Origin: Planctomycetaceae bacterium
Lineage (GTDB): Bacteria > Planctomycetota > Planctomycetia > Pirellulales > Thermoguttaceae
Direction: 5' to 3'
Length of the DNA stretch: 43,491 nt
Assembly (NCBI GenBank): GCA_012719125.1
Contig: JAAYAY010000243.1
Location: 1-43,491, forward strand
Shown here: positions 1 through 8,176 of the stretch, in pieces
Layout of the letters: every line of letters starts with the position of its first letter
How positions within the stretch are numbered: the first letter of the stretch is position 1
The notes under the pieces: model-generated
Database searches by the model: none
Seen by the model: only the letters and a program-made list of their open reading frames with translations
Told to the model about the DNA's origin: nothing
Made by a program: the position numbers and the translations under genes

Positions 1-254
1 CCCTTCTCATGGACTGGATCGTGTACGCCGAGTCGACCGGCATCCGCATCCTGAAACAGTTTGCCAAAACGCTCCGCTTCCACGCCTTCGGCATCCTCGC
101 CTGGTATGACTACCCGATCTCCACCGGCCCGCTGGAAGGAACCAACAACAAAATCAAAACCATGAAACGCCAAGCCTACGGCTTCCGCGATCCCGTGTTC
201 CTCAAACTCAAAATCCTCGGAATCCATGAGACAACCTACGCTCTAGTCGGATGA
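1..254 (+). mobile_element. ISL3-family transposase, C-terminal end (partial, enters from left edge)
   Basis: The reading frame is open from the window edge (frame of position 3) and ends with TGA at 252-254. The block containing PLEGTNNKIKTMKRQ followed by AYGFRD, then LKIL and a short tail ending ALVG, is the classic C-terminal signature of ISL3-family DDE transposases; the Glu in PLEG is the expected last residue of the catalytic DDE triad. The first internal ATG is at 9, but upstream codons are also open, so this is a 5'-truncated view of a larger gene. The IS right end must lie shortly after 254. Its last 47 bases overlap, on the opposite strand, the 3' end of the neighbouring membrane-protein gene, so the element appears to have inserted into or just past that gene. 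The terminal inverted repeat cannot be defined from one end. Confidence 0.85.
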
Positions 255-1059
255 ACCATAATTCCTCTCCTCGACAAGTTGCTTGCGTGAAACGATAACC
301 GGCAAATCGAAAAGCCAGCAGTGTTACGGAGGTGATGAGAAAGGTGAGCACTGGGAGGCCTGCCCAGAAGACATAGGATGTGGCATCCCCGTGGAGGCAG
401 TAGGGCAGAAAGGCGCCGCCCGCAGCCAACGCCGCACCACCCACAACCATCCGGCTTGGAACGGTCCCCGTCGACAGAGTCGCCCAAACAGAAAGCAGAG
501 CCGACGAGAGGAACAGGGTTGGCGTGCCAAGCAACATCAGGACTATCGCCGTACCGCTCACACTGACATGGCGCCCCGCCCGAACGTAACTGGCGTCATC
601 GACACTCGCCCCAAACGCCAGCAGCGACGCGACCACGGCGGTAACGATCAGCATCGCCCGAACCGACGTTTGAAACGCCCTTCCCTCCGGAAGACTCTCC
701 CTGGCAAGAAGCTCCAGCCGAAAACCCCGTGATCGAGCTACGGCCAGGGGCACGACGACAACCACCATCAGCACTGTGACGCCGACGCATTGAGCGGCGA
801 GTATCTGGACTGCGCCTGCGGCGATCCGAACAATGGCCGGCACACTCCAAGCCAGAACAGAAACTCCGTACGCGACGGCCAGTCGGGGTACCCATCTGCC
901 CCTTCCCAGGCCGGCCCAAAGATACAGCAGCGAATGCTGAGCCAGGACCAACCCGAGAACCCAAAACCCGTTCTGGGCCCCGACGAGATTGACGGTCGCA
1001 TACGCGATCACGTGAGCAGCAATCACCACGCCCTGCAGCGTTCGGCGAGAAAAGTGCAT
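208..1059 (-). CDS. Polytopic membrane protein, 3' end overlapped by IS
   Basis: A 283-residue protein with about eight hydrophobic segments (roughly residues 9-28, 30-48, 57-75, 80-106, 136-151, 169-195, 205-220 and 230-252). There is no catalytic motif and I do not recognise the family. The start is ATG at 1059 because an in-frame TGA lies seven codons upstream; no clear Shine-Dalgarno precedes it. The hydrophobic core ends at a short GYRF stretch, after which some 30 residues rich in Arg and Glu are read from sequence that belongs to, or adjoins, the insertion element. The natural C-terminus may therefore have been replaced when the IS arrived. It is transcribed toward the transposase. Function unknown; the gene may be intact or lightly truncated. 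Confidence 0.65.
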   Translation of the reverse strand: MHFSRRTLQGVVIAAHVIAYATVNLVGAQNGFWVLGLVLAQHSLLYLWAGLGRGRWVPRLAVAYGVSVLAWSVPAIVRIAAGAVQILAAQCVGVTVLMVVVVVPLAVARSRGFRLELLARESLPEGRAFQTSVRAMLIVTAVVASLLAFGASVDDASYVRAGRHVSVSGTAIVLMLLGTPTLFLSSALLSVWATLSTGTVPSRMVVGGAALAAGGAFLPYCLHGDATSYVFWAGLPVLTFLITSVTLLAFRFAGYRFTQATCRGEELWFIRLERRLSHGFRGF

Positions 1060-1208
1060 ACGCCCGCACCAAAGTTGTCATTGTTTGGAGACGAGGTTCA
1101 TCTGAGAACGCTTATCGCCACTCATCCGGCCTATTAGCGAAGATCAGCGTCGATCAGCGTTCCCACCTTCCTTCTGGTGTCTCGCGGATCTCCTCATCCG
1201 CCCCCCAC

Positions 1209-2690
1209 TCACTCCTGAAACTGAAACGCATACAAATCCGCGTCCTTCATCACAAAGCGCAGCCGCACCGCCTTGCCGGCCGCTGACGAAACGTCGCTCC
1301 CACCCTTCCACGTGACAACCCGCTCGACCTCGTTCCCGATCTGCTCCCGGCAATCTGCCAGGGCAAAACCCGGTATCGCCTTCCCGTCGGGCGTCTGAAT
1401 CTCCACCCGGATTCCCCCCGGCGCCGAGGTGGCGAAATTGATCGAAAGCTGCTTGCCGGCAAACACGATCGGCTTGCTGACCAACTCGCCCCCCGCATAT
1501 TCGGCCCGCGCCGACGCCAGGCCGTCCAGCCGCATCGAGTAGCGCCGCAGATGGGCCGTCGGCTGCGCATAGTCCTGGTTCACGTAGAGCGACATTTCCG
1601 TCGGCCCCGTCTGCACGATGTTGAGGGCCGGGTAGTTGGTCCGCGAGACCCAGTTCGTCGCCCCGATCCCCGGGCGGATGAACCCGCTCAAGAACGTCCG
1701 CTGATACACGCCGCCCCCTCGCGTCGTCATCAGCACTGCGTCCGAAGTGTCCTTGAAGTACTTCGGGTTGACGTGGATCGCCTCCGCCTGCTCCTCCGTG
1801 AGCACCTGCCGCCCCGGCATGAACCGGGCCGCCGTCGCCACATAGATATGGGGCCCTCGAAAGTACGGATGCGTCTGGTTCGTATACAGGTGCTCGATCG
1901 GGGCGGGCTCGCCGCAATGATTGTACTCCATCAACACCGGCTCGGTCCAAGTGAGAAAATCGTCGCTGGTCGTCCGGCAGATCCGCCGGATCCCGTCCTG
2001 GAACACCCGGAAGTAGCAGAGGTACTTCTGCTCCGCCGCCGACCAGAACGCCAGGTTCTGCGAGTCGAACATGTACGGAAACGGCACCATCGCCTTGGTC
2101 AGCACGGCCTCCTCCCGCAGCTTCCTCCAATGGATCCCGTCGGCCGACGCCCAGGCGACCAGCCCGCTTTCCATCGTTCCCCCCAGCGCCTTGAACCGCT
2201 CCTCGGCCGGCACTCCCGCCCGCGTGTCGAGCATCGGACAGAAATTGTGCGTTACCGGCGCGGCGTTCGCCAGGATGATGTTCGTCTTCTCGTGGCCCGG
2301 CAGCGGAAACAGATCGAGCTGCGGCTTGCTCCAATGAACTCCGTCCGACGACTCGGCCAGGCAATAAACCTCGCCGGGGTCCCCGTCCGCTCCCGCCTCC
2401 GGCCGCCCCCGGTAATAGGCCATGAATCGCTCCCCGTCCTTGATGATCGTCGAGTAACCGCAGAACAGCCCTTCCCAAGGCTGGTCAAACCGGATCACCG
2501 CCCCTTCATCCCGCGGCCGGTTCAAAACCAGCCGCACCCCGTCCATCCGGTCGATCAGCAAATGGTCGACCAGCAACTCCCGTCGCCCGCCAATCTTGAT
2601 CGCCCCAGGTTCACCGCCACAAACCGGCATCCCCCAGAAAGGAAAGGCTGTGGCCATGGATAGCAGAGCTAGCAGCGTGCGTCGCAGCAT
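1209..2690 (-). CDS. Secreted five-bladed beta-propeller glycosidase-like protein
   Basis: A 493-residue protein with an N-terminal signal peptide (MLRRTLLALLSMATAFPFWG, cleavage near residues 20-25). The ATG at 2690 was chosen over an in-frame codon ten residues upstream because GGAG lies eight bases before it. Repeated blade-like motifs are visible (SSDGVHWSKP, SADGIHWRK, DDFLTWTEP), each a strand followed by Asp and Trp, as in GH32/43/68-type and sialidase-like five-bladed propellers. A beta-rich tail (residues about 395-493) may be an accessory domain. Such proteins are common secreted products of Planctomycetes and are usually annotated only as glycosyl hydrolase-like. Substrate is unknown, and I cannot point to the acid/base pair with certainty. 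It stands alone on the minus strand, divergent from the radical SAM gene. Confidence 0.7.
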   Translation of the reverse strand: MLRRTLLALLSMATAFPFWGMPVCGGEPGAIKIGGRRELLVDHLLIDRMDGVRLVLNRPRDEGAVIRFDQPWEGLFCGYSTIIKDGERFMAYYRGRPEAGADGDPGEVYCLAESSDGVHWSKPQLDLFPLPGHEKTNIILANAAPVTHNFCPMLDTRAGVPAEERFKALGGTMESGLVAWASADGIHWRKLREEAVLTKAMVPFPYMFDSQNLAFWSAAEQKYLCYFRVFQDGIRRICRTTSDDFLTWTEPVLMEYNHCGEPAPIEHLYTNQTHPYFRGPHIYVATAARFMPGRQVLTEEQAEAIHVNPKYFKDTSDAVLMTTRGGGVYQRTFLSGFIRPGIGATNWVSRTNYPALNIVQTGPTEMSLYVNQDYAQPTAHLRRYSMRLDGLASARAEYAGGELVSKPIVFAGKQLSINFATSAPGGIRVEIQTPDGKAIPGFALADCREQIGNEVERVVTWKGGSDVSSAAGKAVRLRFVMKDADLYAFQFQE

Positions 2691-2855
2691 GGTGAAGTCT
2701 CCAGGAAAGGAATCGGGCAACTCGCAGTAGCGACAGCCTATCGCACTCCCCCGCCACTTTCAACACACCGCCCCGCCCTGTCTCACCCGCGAAGAAAGTG
2801 CAATAATGAACTTCTATTCCGTACCGCCCGCAGCAATACCTCCCCAAAATCTCCT

Positions 2856-2909
2856 GAACCCCGAACCCTGAACCCTACCAACTCACTCCGAACCCCGAAC
2901 CCTGCCAAC
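2856..2909. repeat. Short direct repeat of a CCGAACCCTG motif
   Basis: Two imperfect copies of a unit reading GAACCCCGAACCCTG then CCAACT lie at 2856-2884 and 2890-2909, immediately before the radical SAM start codon at 2917. The low-complexity C-rich sequence probably forms the leader of that gene. No promoter or Shine-Dalgarno is obvious within it. Confidence 0.6.
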
Positions 2910-2916
2910 TGGCTCC

Positions 2917-4701
2917 ATGCTCAACCAGCCCCTCAAAGACCACGTCGTCCGGCGAATCCTGCCCCGAGTCCAGACGCCCGGCCAATACGTCGGCGGCGAA
3001 CTCCACGCTGTCCGTAAGGATCACGCGGACGTGCGAGGCAAACTCTGCCTGGCCTTCCCCGACACCTACGCCATCGGCATGAGCAACCACGGGATGCAGG
3101 TCCTCTATGCCGCCATGAACCGCCGCGCCGATTGGGCCTGCGAACGGGTCTACGCCCCCTGGCCCGACATGGAAACCCTCCTCCGCGCCGAAAACCTGCC
3201 GCTCTACAGCCTCGAAACCTTCACGCCCCTCGACCAGTTCGACCTCCTCGGATTCACCCTCCAGCACGATCTCTGCTACAGCAACGTTCTGACCATCCTC
3301 GACCTGGGCGGAATCCCGCTCGTTGCAGAGGAGCGGTCCCTGCAATCGCCGCTCGTCATTGCCGGCGGGCCCTGCGTCCAGAACCCCGAGCCGATGGCGC
3401 GCTTCATCGACGCCTTCGTCGTCGGCGACGGCGAACAAAGCCTCCCGGACCTCTGCGACGCCTGGCTCGAACTGAAGAACTCGGGACTGTCGCGATCTGA
3501 AGCCGTCAAACGCCTGGCTGACCGCCTCCCCTCCGTCTACGTGCCCACCCGCTACCGGCCTCAATTCGCCCCCGACGGCCGGGCCGCCGCACCGGTCCCC
3601 GTCGATGCCGACCCCTCCGAACCGATCCGCCCCGCCGTCGTCCGCGATCTCGACGCGGTGCCCCTGCCGGTCAAACCGGTCGTCCCCAACATCGAATGCG
3701 TTCACGACCGCATCGCCATCGAAATCATGCGCGGTTGCCCCTGGCGCTGCCGCTTCTGCCAGGCCACCACCATCAAACGCCCCCTGCGATTCCGCACGGT
3801 GGACACCATCGTTCAAGCGGCCGTCGAGTCCTACCGAAATACCGGCTACAACGAAATCTCCCTCCTCTCCCTCTCCACGAGCGATTACCCCCACTTCGAT
3901 GAGCTGATGCGCCGGCTCCAAGCCGAATTCCGACCCCTCGGCGTCAGCATCTCCGTCCCCAGCCTCCGCATCAACGAACAACTCCAGGCCGTCGGCGACC
4001 TCATGAACACCGACCGCCACTCCGGCCTGACCCTCGCCCCGGAGGCCGCTCGCGACCCGATGCGCCGCCAGATCGGCAAGCAGATCACCAACGACGACCT
4101 GCTCGCCGGATGCCGCAAGGCCTTCGAGAACGGCTTCCAGAAAGTGAAGCTCTACTTCATGTGCGGGCTGCCCGGCGAAACCCCGGCCGACCTCGACGGC
4201 ATCATCGACCTGGCCGAAGATATCTCCCGCCTCGGCCGTTCCATTCACGGCCGGCTTGCCCAGGTCGTGGCCAACGTCTCCAACTTCGTGCCCAAGCCCC
4301 ACACGCCCTACCAATGGAACGCCATGCCGCCCCGCCAGTACTTCCGCGAAGCCCGCGAGCGCCTCTACCAGCGCCGGCGGCTGCGCACCGTCACCATCAA
4401 GTGCCACGACGTCGACACCAGCCTCCTCGAAGCCGTCTTCTGTCGCGGCGATCGGCGACTGGGAACCGTGATCGAGACGGCCTGGCGGGCCGGCGCACGA
4501 TTCGACGCCTGGAGCGACCAGATCCGCAAGGATCTCTGGTGGCAGACCCTCCGCGAGCAACAAACCGACGTCGAGGCCCTCATCCACCGCCCCTACGCCA
4601 TGCACGAGTCCCTCCCCTGGGACCCGATCACCATCCGCCAGGGACGAGGCTACCTCGAGCGGGAGCACCAGCGCGCATCGGAACTAAAGTGTGAAGGATA
4701 A
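2917..4701 (+). CDS. Radical SAM protein, TIGR03960-like (B12-binding-like N-terminus)
   Basis: A 594-residue protein. The N-terminal 240 residues resemble a cobalamin-binding-type Rossmann region (FPDTYAIGMSNHGMQVLY, then FTLQHDLCYSN and VIAGGPCVQNPEP). The radical SAM core follows, with the Cx3Cx2C cluster CPWRCRFC (C274, C278, C281) preceded by IEIMRG. The segment LTLAPEAARDPMRRQIGK and the VSNFVPKPHTPYQW block are typical of the TIGR03960 family. In many bacteria that family is fused to or followed by a DUF2344 (TIGR03936) domain and lies near ribonuclease E/G and ribosomal genes; neither is present here. It is cytosolic and its reaction is unknown to me. The stop codon lies 92 bases before the preferred start of the HAD gene, with a repeat in between, so the two may be co-transcribed. 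Confidence 0.85.
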   Translation: MLNQPLKDHVVRRILPRVQTPGQYVGGELHAVRKDHADVRGKLCLAFPDTYAIGMSNHGMQVLYAAMNRRADWACERVYAPWPDMETLLRAENLPLYSLETFTPLDQFDLLGFTLQHDLCYSNVLTILDLGGIPLVAEERSLQSPLVIAGGPCVQNPEPMARFIDAFVVGDGEQSLPDLCDAWLELKNSGLSRSEAVKRLADRLPSVYVPTRYRPQFAPDGRAAAPVPVDADPSEPIRPAVVRDLDAVPLPVKPVVPNIECVHDRIAIEIMRGCPWRCRFCQATTIKRPLRFRTVDTIVQAAVESYRNTGYNEISLLSLSTSDYPHFDELMRRLQAEFRPLGVSISVPSLRINEQLQAVGDLMNTDRHSGLTLAPEAARDPMRRQIGKQITNDDLLAGCRKAFENGFQKVKLYFMCGLPGETPADLDGIIDLAEDISRLGRSIHGRLAQVVANVSNFVPKPHTPYQWNAMPPRQYFREARERLYQRRRLRTVTIKCHDVDTSLLEAVFCRGDRRLGTVIETAWRAGARFDAWSDQIRKDLWWQTLREQQTDVEALIHRPYAMHESLPWDPITIRQGRGYLEREHQRASELKCEG

Positions 4702-4708
4702 CAGATTG

Positions 4709-4765
4709 TCGGGGACTGTCCCCATCTCCCCGCAGCGCAGCGGAGGGAAAATGGGACTGTCCCCT
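4709..4765. repeat. Palindromic dispersed repeat (GGGACTGTCCCC type)
   Basis: Two near-identical palindromes, GGGGACTGTCCCC at 4711-4723 and TGGGACTGTCCCC at 4752-4764, flank a small inverted core (CTCCCCGC ... GCGGAGGG). This type of sequence is frequent between genes in planctomycete genomes. It lies between the radical SAM and HAD genes, and it creates an in-frame 5' extension of the HAD reading frame that is probably not translated. Confidence 0.65.
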
Positions 4766-4792
4766 TCCGAATCTGGATTGAAGGACAAGATC

Positions 4793-5632
4793 GTGGACTT
4801 GCGGTACCGGATACTCGTGGTTGATATCGACGGAACCCTGGTCAGCCAGGAAGAGGAACTCAGCCCGGCCACCCGCGACGCCCTCCTCCGCGCCGGCCGG
4901 GCAGGCATCCACGTGATTCTCGCCACCGGCCGACGCTACTCGCGGACCCTGCACCTCGTCGAGCCCCTCGAGATCGACGTACCGCTCATCACGGCCAGCG
5001 GGGCCCTGGTCAAATGCCCCCACACGCACAAGACCCTCCACTGCAGCGTCTTCCCCGACGACGTCCTCCGCCGCATCGTCGGCGTCCTCGTCGCCGAGGG
5101 CTACGAGCCCGTCCTCTGCGCCGATACCCACGACCAGGGATTCGACTACTACGTCGCCCGCACCGAGGTTGAAAGCCCCGAACTCACCGAGTACCTGCGG
5201 CTCAACCCGTACCACGGCCGCCTGCTCCCCGATCTCGTCGCCCACCCGCCGGCCGGCGTCTTCAACGGCTTCACCATGGGAACCAAGGAGCAGATGCTCC
5301 AGCTCGAGGCCACTCTCCACACCCAACTCGACGGCAATCTCTCCACCCACGTCCTCCGCAGCCCCAGGTATGTCGGCTTCATGTGCGAGTTCGCCCCTCG
5401 CGGGATTACCAAGTGGTCCGCCGTCCGCCGCCTCGCCGCCGACTGGGGCATCCCCGACGACGAGATCTGTGCTGTCGGCGACGACGTCAACGACATCCCC
5501 ATGATCCGCGGCGCCGGACTCGGAATCGCCATGGGCAACGCCCTCCCCGAAGTCAAAGCCGCCGCCGACCGAATCGCGCCGACGCAACAAGAAGACGGCC
5601 TCGTCCAAGTCGTCAATTGGCTCCTCGACTGA
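4793..5632 (+). CDS. Cof-type HAD-superfamily sugar-phosphate phosphatase
   Basis: A 279-residue cytosolic hydrolase. Motif I is VVDIDGTL (nucleophile D11 and acid/base D13). A TGRR motif follows at about residues 45-48, and the C-terminal motif GDDVNDIPM (D230, D231, D234) binds magnesium. The order and length match the Cof/YidA subgroup (type IIB cap), which dephosphorylates small phosphorylated metabolites such as hexose phosphates or flavin intermediates. The GTG at 4793 is preferred because AAGGA lies seven bases upstream and the protein then starts just before the first beta strand. Alternative in-frame starts at 4691 (GTG) and 4751 (ATG) lie in or before the palindromic repeat. It follows the radical SAM gene on the same strand. 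Natural substrate unknown. Confidence 0.85.
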   Translation: MDLRYRILVVDIDGTLVSQEEELSPATRDALLRAGRAGIHVILATGRRYSRTLHLVEPLEIDVPLITASGALVKCPHTHKTLHCSVFPDDVLRRIVGVLVAEGYEPVLCADTHDQGFDYYVARTEVESPELTEYLRLNPYHGRLLPDLVAHPPAGVFNGFTMGTKEQMLQLEATLHTQLDGNLSTHVLRSPRYVGFMCEFAPRGITKWSAVRRLAADWGIPDDEICAVGDDVNDIPMIRGAGLGIAMGNALPEVKAAADRIAPTQQEDGLVQVVNWLLD

Positions 5633-5651
5633 AGCTCCCACCCACCCCATT

Positions 5652-5729
5652 CCAACCCGACGCGTAAGCAAGGTCACACCAACCCGACGCGTAAGCGAGG
5701 AAATACTACTCCGAAGCGTGAACGAGGAC
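5652..5729. repeat. Tandem CCAACCCGACGCGTAAGCGAGG-type repeat units
   Basis: Two almost identical 22-base units lie at 5652-5673 and 5679-5700, and a degenerate third unit (CTCCGAAGCGTGAACGAGGA) at 5710-5729. This is the kind of 'CCGAAGCGTAAGCGAGG' intergenic repeat that recurs in Pirellulales genomes. It fills the region between the HAD gene and the convergent antitoxin gene. The rest of 5633-5925 holds no gene that I can support. Confidence 0.65.
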
Positions 5730-5925
5730 AGCGGACATCCCACTTCCCTCACCTCGCATCGCCAGGAAGCGAGGAGTGGTGGGGCAGTCGGTTGCCCCCC
5801 CCACGTTGTTGCAGCGAGTCTTGCTGCGTCGTGGACAACACATTCCAAGGCCAAGACCACCGCTCCGCTTTGCTTTTGTCTGCCGGTTGTATCCAACGTT
5901 TGGCGATGGAAACGATATCAACCGC

Positions 5926-6204
5926 TCAAGACGCTGGGAGTAGAGGCACGGGGTAGCCTCGAACTGCGTCGTCCTCGAACTCCTCAAGGACCTTTTCCGG
6001 CAAGGGCGAATCGAAGTCCGGGGGAACCACGAACTGGCCGGCGCACAGCCCGAAGGGGCGCGGTTCGCCCGCCGGGGCCGCCACAGGGCGGATTTCAGCC
6101 ATTGGACGTTGGCCGCTGACAACGAGGAATGACTCGCCCGCCTCCACTCGTCGGAGAAAAGCGAGGAGGTCACGTTGTATGTCTTGCACGCTGATGATAC
6201 TCAT
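5926..6204 (-). CDS. Phd/YefM-type antitoxin, orphan
   Basis: A 92-residue protein. The N-terminal half (MSIISVQDIQRDLLAFLRRV, then EAGESFLVVSGQRPMAEIRPV) has the beta-alpha-alpha-beta-beta layout of the Phd/YefM DNA-binding antitoxin fold, in which a short strand and the xxFRxxLxxxLxxVxxGE pattern precede a VxxxGRPVAxLxP strand pair. The C-terminal half is Pro-rich and less ordered, as expected for the toxin-binding tail. Such proteins normally repress their own operon and neutralise a Doc, RelE or PIN-type toxin encoded next to them. No toxin follows on the minus strand (that region is repeat sequence) and none precedes it, so it is an orphan, a decayed module, or acts in trans. Confidence 0.7.
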   Translation of the reverse strand: MSIISVQDIQRDLLAFLRRVEAGESFLVVSGQRPMAEIRPVAAPAGEPRPFGLCAGQFVVPPDFDSPLPEKVLEEFEDDAVRGYPVPLLPAS

Positions 6205-6271
6205 GGAATCCTTATAGTAGGGGGGTGGCCGTCAAACAAGCAGTTCCAGGCCGCCGTTCGCCAGCCCCATT

Positions 6272-6468
6272 GAACCTGCTCCTCAGGACCGCATTCCCTG
6301 CTACAATAACATCACTCGCACGGGAAGGCTGACGCCACGGATTCTGCCCATGCCCCCAGGTTTTCGCCAAAACGTCTTCTTTCCACCCAGAATCCTCAAC
6401 ATCAGCATCCTACCCCTACGCTGAAGGCGTTGAACTCCAAAGCCCGGGTCGCACAGCGTACCCAGGGA
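6272..6468. repeat. Dispersed repeat, copy A (upstream of GH31 gene)
   Basis: First of three related copies in the window (others at 8111-8361 and 12097-12332). Shared landmarks with copy C are GAACCTGCTCCTC, then CCTGCTACAATAACATCAC and CGCACGGGA; with both other copies, AATCCTCAACATCA, CTACGCYGAAGGCGTT and a CAAAGCCCGG block. It occupies most of the 303-base gap 6205-6507 and supplies the leader of the GH31 gene. TGCTACAAT inside it resembles an extended -10 element, so the repeat may carry a promoter. Confidence 0.65.
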
Positions 6469-6507
6469 AAGGTCTTGAACGATCACCGAACAAAAGGGCA
6501 CATTGCC

Positions 6508-8085
6508 ATGCACAAAGCAACCGTATTACTCCTAATCGGCCTGCTTCAACTCACCGCCTCGGCCGATACCCGGGTCGTCACACTGACGGAGGGCGAACAG
6601 TTCTGGGGCGGCTGTGTTACGGACGGGCGGGCCATGCCTTTTGGGGCGACGGAGTTTGAGCGGGACCTGTACGGCGAAACCAAGGGCAACCAGGCCCAAC
6701 CCCTGCTGATCTCCGACCAGGGACGCTACGTCTGGTGCGAGGAACCCTTCCAGTTCGCATTCAAAGATCGTGTCCTGACCGTGACATCGCGTGCCGGTGA
6801 AATCCAGACCGGCCGGCACGGCCAGACGCTCCGCGAAGTCTTCGGCCATGTCAGCCGCACCTACTTCCCCAGCACCGGAGAAATTCCAGACGAGCGTCTC
6901 TTCACCAGGCCCCAGTACAACACCTGGATCGAGCTGATCTACGATCAACGAGAAGACCGCATCCGCAAGTACGCCCGCGACATCCTCTCCCACGACTTTC
7001 CGCCCGGTGTGCTGATGATCGACGACAACTGGCAGGAGGACTACGGCATCTGGGAGTTTCATCCCGGACGTTTCTCCAATCCCAAGGATATGATCAACAC
7101 GCTGCACGACCAGGGCTTCCCGGTCATGCTGTGGATCTGTCCCTATTTCAGTCCTGACAGCGAGACCTTCCGCAAGCTCGACCGCAAGGGCTACTTCCTC
7201 AAGGACAAACGGGGCGGCACCTACATGCGGCGATGGTGGAACGGCTACAGTGCATCGCTCGACCTGACGAATCCGGAGGCGGTCAAGTACTTCCAGGAGC
7301 GCCTGGCCTACCTGGTCGACGAATACGGCGTCAACGGCTTCAAACTCGACGCCGGGGACGCCTCCGCCTATCGAGACGAGAACATCAAGGCCCATGAGGA
7401 GATCTCGCCCAACGCTTTTTCGGAACGCTGGGCCGCACTGGGCCTCCCCTTCAAACTCAACGAATACCGGGCCTGCTGGAGAATGGCCGGCCAGCCCCTG
7501 GCCCAGCGCCTGCGCGACAAGGGCCACAACTGGGGTGACTTGCAGCAACTGATTCCCGACGCCCTGGCCCTGGGGTTGATGGGCTATGCCTACCTGTGCC
7601 CCGACATGATCGGCGGCGGCGAGTACTCCTATTTCTACGACAATCCCGACAAGCCCCTGGACCAGGAACTGATCGTCCGCTCGGCGCAGTGCTCGGCGCT
7701 CATGCCCATGATGCAGTTCTCGGTGGCGCCCTGGCGCGTGCTCAGCCAAGAAAACATGGCCGTCTGCCGCGACATGGCCCGCTTGCACGAACGCATGGGC
7801 CAGGAGATCCTGGCCATGGCCAAGGCCTCGTCAAGAACGGGGGAACCGCTGGTCCGGCCGCTGGAGTACGAGTATCCGCATCAAGGATACGCGTCTATCA
7901 AGGACCAATTCCTGCTGGGTGACAAGATCCTCGTAGCCCCGGTCCTGGAAAAGGGCGCACGCAAACGCACGGTCGTCTTTCCCCAAGGCACGTGGCAGGG
8001 CGACGACGGTTCCACCGTCACGGGACCGGCAACGGTTGAGATTGACGTGCCGTTGGAACGCTTGCCCTGGTACCGTCTGAAGTGA
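6508..8085 (+). CDS. Secreted GH31-family alpha-glycosidase
   Basis: A 525-residue protein with a signal peptide (MHKATVLLLIGLLQLTASA, cleaved before DTRVV). The start at ATG 6508 was chosen because an AGGG lies nine bases upstream and the signal peptide begins there; the frame is open 26 codons further, into the repeat. It has a small beta-rich N-terminal domain (to about residue 130), then a TIM barrel with motifs VLMIDDNW and GFKLDAGD, whose D281 fits the GH31 nucleophile, and CPDMIGGGEY, whose D366 fits the acid/base. A C-terminal beta domain closes the protein. GH31 enzymes cleave alpha-linked glucosyl, xylosyl or galactosyl residues. The shortened N-terminus and the barrel resemble the subgroup with MYORG-like and sulfoquinovosidase-like members more than classical maltases. 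It is likely periplasmic or exported. Substrate is not predictable from sequence alone. Confidence 0.85.
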   Translation: MHKATVLLLIGLLQLTASADTRVVTLTEGEQFWGGCVTDGRAMPFGATEFERDLYGETKGNQAQPLLISDQGRYVWCEEPFQFAFKDRVLTVTSRAGEIQTGRHGQTLREVFGHVSRTYFPSTGEIPDERLFTRPQYNTWIELIYDQREDRIRKYARDILSHDFPPGVLMIDDNWQEDYGIWEFHPGRFSNPKDMINTLHDQGFPVMLWICPYFSPDSETFRKLDRKGYFLKDKRGGTYMRRWWNGYSASLDLTNPEAVKYFQERLAYLVDEYGVNGFKLDAGDASAYRDENIKAHEEISPNAFSERWAALGLPFKLNEYRACWRMAGQPLAQRLRDKGHNWGDLQQLIPDALALGLMGYAYLCPDMIGGGEYSYFYDNPDKPLDQELIVRSAQCSALMPMMQFSVAPWRVLSQENMAVCRDMARLHERMGQEILAMAKASSRTGEPLVRPLEYEYPHQGYASIKDQFLLGDKILVAPVLEKGARKRTVVFPQGTWQGDDGSTVTGPATVEIDVPLERLPWYRLK

Positions 8086-8110
8086 GAAGAATGCCGTGGA
8101 GGAGGACCCA

Positions 8111-8176
8111 CAGGGGTACCAACCCGAGGTCAAGCGAATCTGGCTTGGCATCGACGAAGACTTCACGAAGATCCCC
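8111..8176 (+). pseudogene. Duplicated 3' fragment of the secreted protein gene at 10874-12037
   Basis: Translated in frame, this stretch reads QGYQPEVKRIWLGI, then DEDFTKIP. It matches the last 22 residues of the protein encoded at 10874-12037 at 20 of 22 positions (differences D for Y and T for K). Several DNA differences are silent. The fragment begins 25 bases after the GH31 stop and runs directly into repeat copy B. It is therefore the scar of a lost paralogue or of a segmental duplication, not a functional gene. Confidence 0.75.

Noticed and set aside
283-732. 149-residue open frame on the plus strand
   Set aside because: It is antisense to the membrane-protein gene, very Arg/Gln-rich and lacks any hydrophobic or catalytic pattern.
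2875-4668. 597-residue open frame on the minus strand
   Set aside because: It is the antisense shadow of the radical SAM gene: composition is Gly/Val/Glu/Asp-rich with no motifs, whereas the plus-strand frame has a complete CxxxCxxC cluster.
4691-4792. N-terminal extension of the HAD protein
   Set aside because: The extension is encoded by the palindromic GGGACTGTCCCC repeat. GTG 4793 has a better Shine-Dalgarno and starts just before the conserved domain.
5652-5729. Possible CRISPR array
   Set aside because: Only two clean units with a five-base gap and a degenerate third; no spacers of uniform length and no cas genes.
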